Source of the DNA: Bdellovibrionales bacterium
Lineage (GTDB): Bacteria > Bdellovibrionota > Bdellovibrionia > Bdellovibrionales > UBA1609
Direction: 5' to 3'
Length of the DNA: 9,740 nt
NCBI GenBank assembly: GCA_020435025.1
Contig: JAGRAG010000285.1
Coordinates: forward strand, 1-9,740
Positions within the stretch are counted from its first letter, which is position 1, and each line of letters opens with the position of its first letter. The position numbers and the translations under genes are program-made. Positions 7,817 through 9,740 of the stretch are shown here, piece by piece. A model generated the notes under the pieces. That model was not told the DNA's origin, did no database searches, and saw nothing but the letters and a program-made list of their open reading frames with translations.

Positions 7817-8083
7817 ATGCCACAAGATCATCGTTATAAAAAACTACACGGACTTTTAGAAGACCAACACACCTTCCCTACGGAATACTTGTTTAAGTTT
7901 ATTGTCCCGAAAAATCACGAATTTATGGTCCGCGACCTTTTTGATGAAGGACAAATTGACACCCGCCCCTCATCAAAAGGAACCTATGTCAGTGTCAGTA
8001 TCCTTATCACGATGCATTCCGCCGACGCCATTATTTCTATTTACAAAAAGGCCGAAGGGATCCCAGGTCTCATATCACTTTAA
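7817..8083 (+). CDS. DUF493 (YbeD/UPF0250) family protein
   Basis: The protein has 88 residues, matching the usual family length. FPTEYLFKFI (20-29) is the first strand of the small ferredoxin-like fold, and RPSSKGTYVSVS (50-61) is the family signature, close to KPSSKGNYHSVS of E. coli YbeD. The family is widespread and cytosolic, and its biochemical role is not established; resemblance to ACT-like regulatory domains is general knowledge rather than something the sequence proves. No Shine-Dalgarno precedes ATG 7817, and the promoter candidate would make the mRNA leaderless. The gene is divergent from the four-cysteine gene (66 bases between starts) and convergent with the symporter gene. Its TAA stop (8081-8083) overlaps the left end of the large inverted repeat. 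Confidence 0.88.
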   Translation: MPQDHRYKKLHGLLEDQHTFPTEYLFKFIVPKNHEFMVRDLFDEGQIDTRPSSKGTYVSVSILITMHSADAIISIYKKAEGIPGLISL

Positions 8084-8209
8084 GAGGCTGTCGCCAAACG
8101 GCCATCTTTGAAAATAAATATTTTAGATCGAAGGAGGCGTATATGAAATCCGTTGAGTGAGAGATGAAGTCTTTTATTTTCAAAGATGGCCATTTGGCGA
8201 CAGCCTCTT
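8082..8209. repeat. 128-base palindromic element: 37-base inverted repeats around a 54-base loop
   Basis: The left arm 8082-8118 and right arm 8173-8209 are reverse complements at 36 of 37 positions; the one difference is C8099 opposite A8192. Both ends begin AAGAGGCTGTCGCC read inward. TTA occurs just outside a slightly shorter 126-base version (8080-8082 and 8209-8211), consistent with a 3-base target duplication. The loop contains AAGGAGG and an ATG that opens only five codons. The arms touch the stop codons of both convergent neighbours. The structure suits a MITE-like remnant of an insertion sequence that now forms a very stable hairpin at the 3' ends of both transcripts. A native two-way terminator is the alternative, although no long T-run follows either arm. 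Confidence 0.9.
8131..8160 (+). other. Strong Shine-Dalgarno and five-codon frame inside the palindrome loop
   Basis: AAGGAGG (8131-8137) is followed five bases later by ATG (8143) and a frame reading MKSVE before TGA (8158-8160). The initiation signal is better than that of several real genes in the window, yet it leads nowhere. It may be the preserved 5' end of a deleted transposase gene. Confidence 0.5.
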
Positions 8210-9567
8210 TAGGTTTTATTCAGGTACCTCGCAAAATACTCTTTCATGGCCATTCGCACATGAGGGGCGAGCCAGATTGTGGCAATCATATTGGGCCAAG
8301 CCATTAGGGCGTAACCTGTATCCATAAGATTCACCATATCTGTGGCTTCATGAATCGATCCAAAGATAAGAGACGAACAATAATACAGAATAAATGTTTT
8401 CTCCCCAAAGAAGCGACGCCCCTTAAACAAATAGTTCCAACACTTTCCATTATAGTTGGCCAAACCAACCATGGTGGTCACTGAAAACAAAATCACTGCC
8501 AAACCTAAAAAATGCTTTCCCCATATCGGAAGATTTATTTCAAAGGCCTTGAGTGTGATCAAAACGCCCTCCTGCCCATTAGGAGCCCCATCAGGAAACG
8601 TCAAAAGAATGACCAAAGCCGTCATAGTACAGATGATGATCGTGTCCAAAAAAGGACCCATCATCGCCACAAGTCCCTCAGCTATGGGTTCTGTCGTTTT
8701 GGCATTTCCATGGGCTAAAGGAGCCGTACCCACACCCGCTTCATTTGAAAAAGCCGCTCGTTTAACACCGATCTTTATAACTTCTTGAACTCCTATCCCA
8801 ACTGCCCCACCAAAGGCCGCTGATCCCGTAAAGGCTTCTTTAAAGATCTGTAGAAAAACAGCAGGAATCTGCTCAAGATGAAGACCAAGAATAGTGAGAC
8901 AACTAAGCACATAAACCACACACATAAAAGGAACGACCTTCGAGGTCATTTCAGCAATTCGTCGAACCCCACCTAAAAGAATATAACCGACGAGCAAAGC
9001 CGTCGCCATCCCCACGAAGATCGGAGAAATTGGGTACTGAGACTCTACATATCTTGAAAGCTGATTGATTTGATATAACGACAAGGCTCCTATCGTTCCA
9101 CATGCAGCAAAGAAGTAAGCCATAAAACGAAAAGATTTAGGCAAGGCCTTTTCGATCACGTACATGGGTCCACCCTGCACTTCATTGTTGTGATCCTTGC
9201 CACGAAACATGACAGCTAAAGTGCACTCAAAGAATTTGGTGTTCATTCCTAATAGAGCAGAGACCCACATCCAAAAAATAGCCCCCGCCCCACCTTGTGT
9301 AATGGCAACAGCCACTCCCGCAATATTGCCAATTCCCACTGTCGCAGACAAAGCATTTGTCAGAGCTTTGAAATGGCTCAGTTGACCTTGGTCCTTTTCG
9401 TCACCCAAATGATGGTAACGACCGGATACAAGTCTAAGTGCATGGAAAAATCCCAATAAAGGCACAAACCGACCAACAACGGCCAGATAAAAGCCACCCG
9501 CTAATAACAATGTGACTAATGGGAATCCCCACGCCCAATCGACCAATTCGGAAAGAAGTTCGGAAAT
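8209..9567 (-). CDS. AGCS-family sodium:alanine/glycine symporter
   Basis: This inner-membrane protein imports alanine or glycine with sodium. Numbering from TTG 9546, the family marks are SATVGIGNIAGVAVAITQGG (67-86), IFWMWVSALLGMNTKFFE (90-107), VQGGPMYVIEKAL (123-135) and KRAAFSNEAGVGTAPLAHG (262-280). About ten hydrophobic stretches run to the end at KT. The first conventional start is TTG 9546, but nothing like a ribosome site precedes it, and it drops the short pre-membrane segment that relatives usually have. GAGGTGAT (9571-9578) is perfectly complementary to the 16S tail and sits at the right distance from ATT 9565-9567. Starting there adds SELLSE before LVDWAWG and gives 452 residues, so ATT is chosen; an in-frame TAA lies further upstream. 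The TAA stop (8209-8211) adjoins the large palindrome. Confidence 0.9.
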   Translation of the reverse strand: MSELLSELVDWAWGFPLVTLLLAGGFYLAVVGRFVPLLGFFHALRLVSGRYHHLGDEKDQGQLSHFKALTNALSATVGIGNIAGVAVAITQGGAGAIFWMWVSALLGMNTKFFECTLAVMFRGKDHNNEVQGGPMYVIEKALPKSFRFMAYFFAACGTIGALSLYQINQLSRYVESQYPISPIFVGMATALLVGYILLGGVRRIAEMTSKVVPFMCVVYVLSCLTILGLHLEQIPAVFLQIFKEAFTGSAAFGGAVGIGVQEVIKIGVKRAAFSNEAGVGTAPLAHGNAKTTEPIAEGLVAMMGPFLDTIIICTMTALVILLTFPDGAPNGQEGVLITLKAFEINLPIWGKHFLGLAVILFSVTTMVGLANYNGKCWNYLFKGRRFFGEKTFILYYCSSLIFGSIHEATDMVNLMDTGYALMAWPNMIATIWLAPHVRMAMKEYFARYLNKT

Positions 9568-9570
9568 GTC

Positions 9571-9578
9571 ATCACCTC
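9571..9578 (-). promoter_or_regulatory. Strong Shine-Dalgarno of the symporter gene
   Basis: GAGGTGAT on the minus strand matches eight bases of the 16S anti-Shine-Dalgarno. Seven bases separate GAGG from the in-frame ATT at 9567, while TTG 9546 is 28 bases away. The ATG overlapping this site (9570-9572) is too close and out of frame. The site therefore decides for the ATT start. Confidence 0.7.
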
Positions 9579-9613
9579 GAAATTTTACAAGAACAAGAAC
9601 TTAGACCTTCGAC

Positions 9614-9644
9614 ATAATACGATTTTATAAAAAACGCGACTCAA
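9614..9644 (-). promoter_or_regulatory. Weak candidate promoter of the symporter gene
   Basis: TTGAGT (9639-9644) and TATTAT (9614-9619) on the minus strand resemble sigma70 hexamers, but the 19-base spacing is long. TATAAA at about 9624-9629 is an alternative -10 without a good -35. Nothing better was seen upstream of the symporter. Confidence 0.25.
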
Positions 9645-9740
9645 TAAGAAATAGCCCATTTACAATGGCGCCTCGCATTATGATGAGCCCTACAAGTCAT
9701 TCTCGCAAGTCCCACTAAGGCTCATTTGAATTCTGTATCT

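Noticed and set aside
8456..8788. 110-codon plus-strand open frame opposite the symporter gene
   Set aside because: It lies wholly within the strongly supported AGCS gene, and its translation shows no family-like pattern.
9683..9725. ATGAGCC/GGCTCAT inverted repeat with a 29-base loop near the right edge
   Set aside because: Seven-base arms with a long loop and no T-run or gene context could be chance, and the window ends too soon to judge.
9661..9740. Possible tail of another gene at the right edge
   Set aside because: On the minus strand one frame is open from the edge for only 16 codons before TAG, too short to support a call.

Overview
The window looks like chromosomal DNA of a Gram-negative bacterium. 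Its moderate, slightly AT-rich base composition, housekeeping gene set and a secreted DUF1566-type protein would fit a Bdellovibrionota-like (Bdellovibrio/Oligoflexia-type) organism. That assignment is an inference from style and needs a database comparison. There is no CRISPR array, rRNA, tRNA, prophage or complete insertion sequence.

Layout. (1) 2-1408, plus strand: the C-terminal part of a cysteine-rich cell-surface protein whose start lies left of the window. Its DUF1566/Lcl-like domain is interrupted by a segment that resembles phage head-decoration proteins. (2) 1467-4007, minus: mutS, convergent with (1). (3) 4008-4531: a 524-base stretch without a convincing gene. (4) 4532-6340, minus: recQ. 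(5) 6461-7408, minus: a cystathionine beta-synthase-type PLP enzyme whose start codon lies in a perfect inverted repeat. (6) 7556-7750, minus: a small four-cysteine protein. (7) 7817-8083, plus: a DUF493/YbeD-family protein, divergent from (6). (8) 8082-8209: a nearly perfect 37-base inverted repeat with a 54-base loop, lying exactly between the stop codons of two convergent genes. (9) 8209-9567, minus: an AGCS-family sodium:alanine/glycine symporter. (10) 9568-9740: its upstream region.

Functional grouping. MutS (mismatch recognition) and RecQ (3'-5' helicase) are both genome-maintenance proteins on the same strand, but the long gap between them argues against a tight operon. The PLP enzyme (sulfur amino acids), the symporter (amino-acid uptake) and the two small proteins are unrelated housekeeping genes.

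The most unusual structure is the palindromic element at 8082-8209. It has 36/37 matching arms, a possible TTA target duplication, and a strong Shine-Dalgarno plus ATG that opens only a five-codon frame in its loop. These traits suit an internally deleted insertion-sequence derivative (MITE-like) that now probably acts as a two-way 3'-end hairpin for both flanking genes. A second point of interest is the symporter: its only well-placed Shine-Dalgarno points to an ATT start codon.
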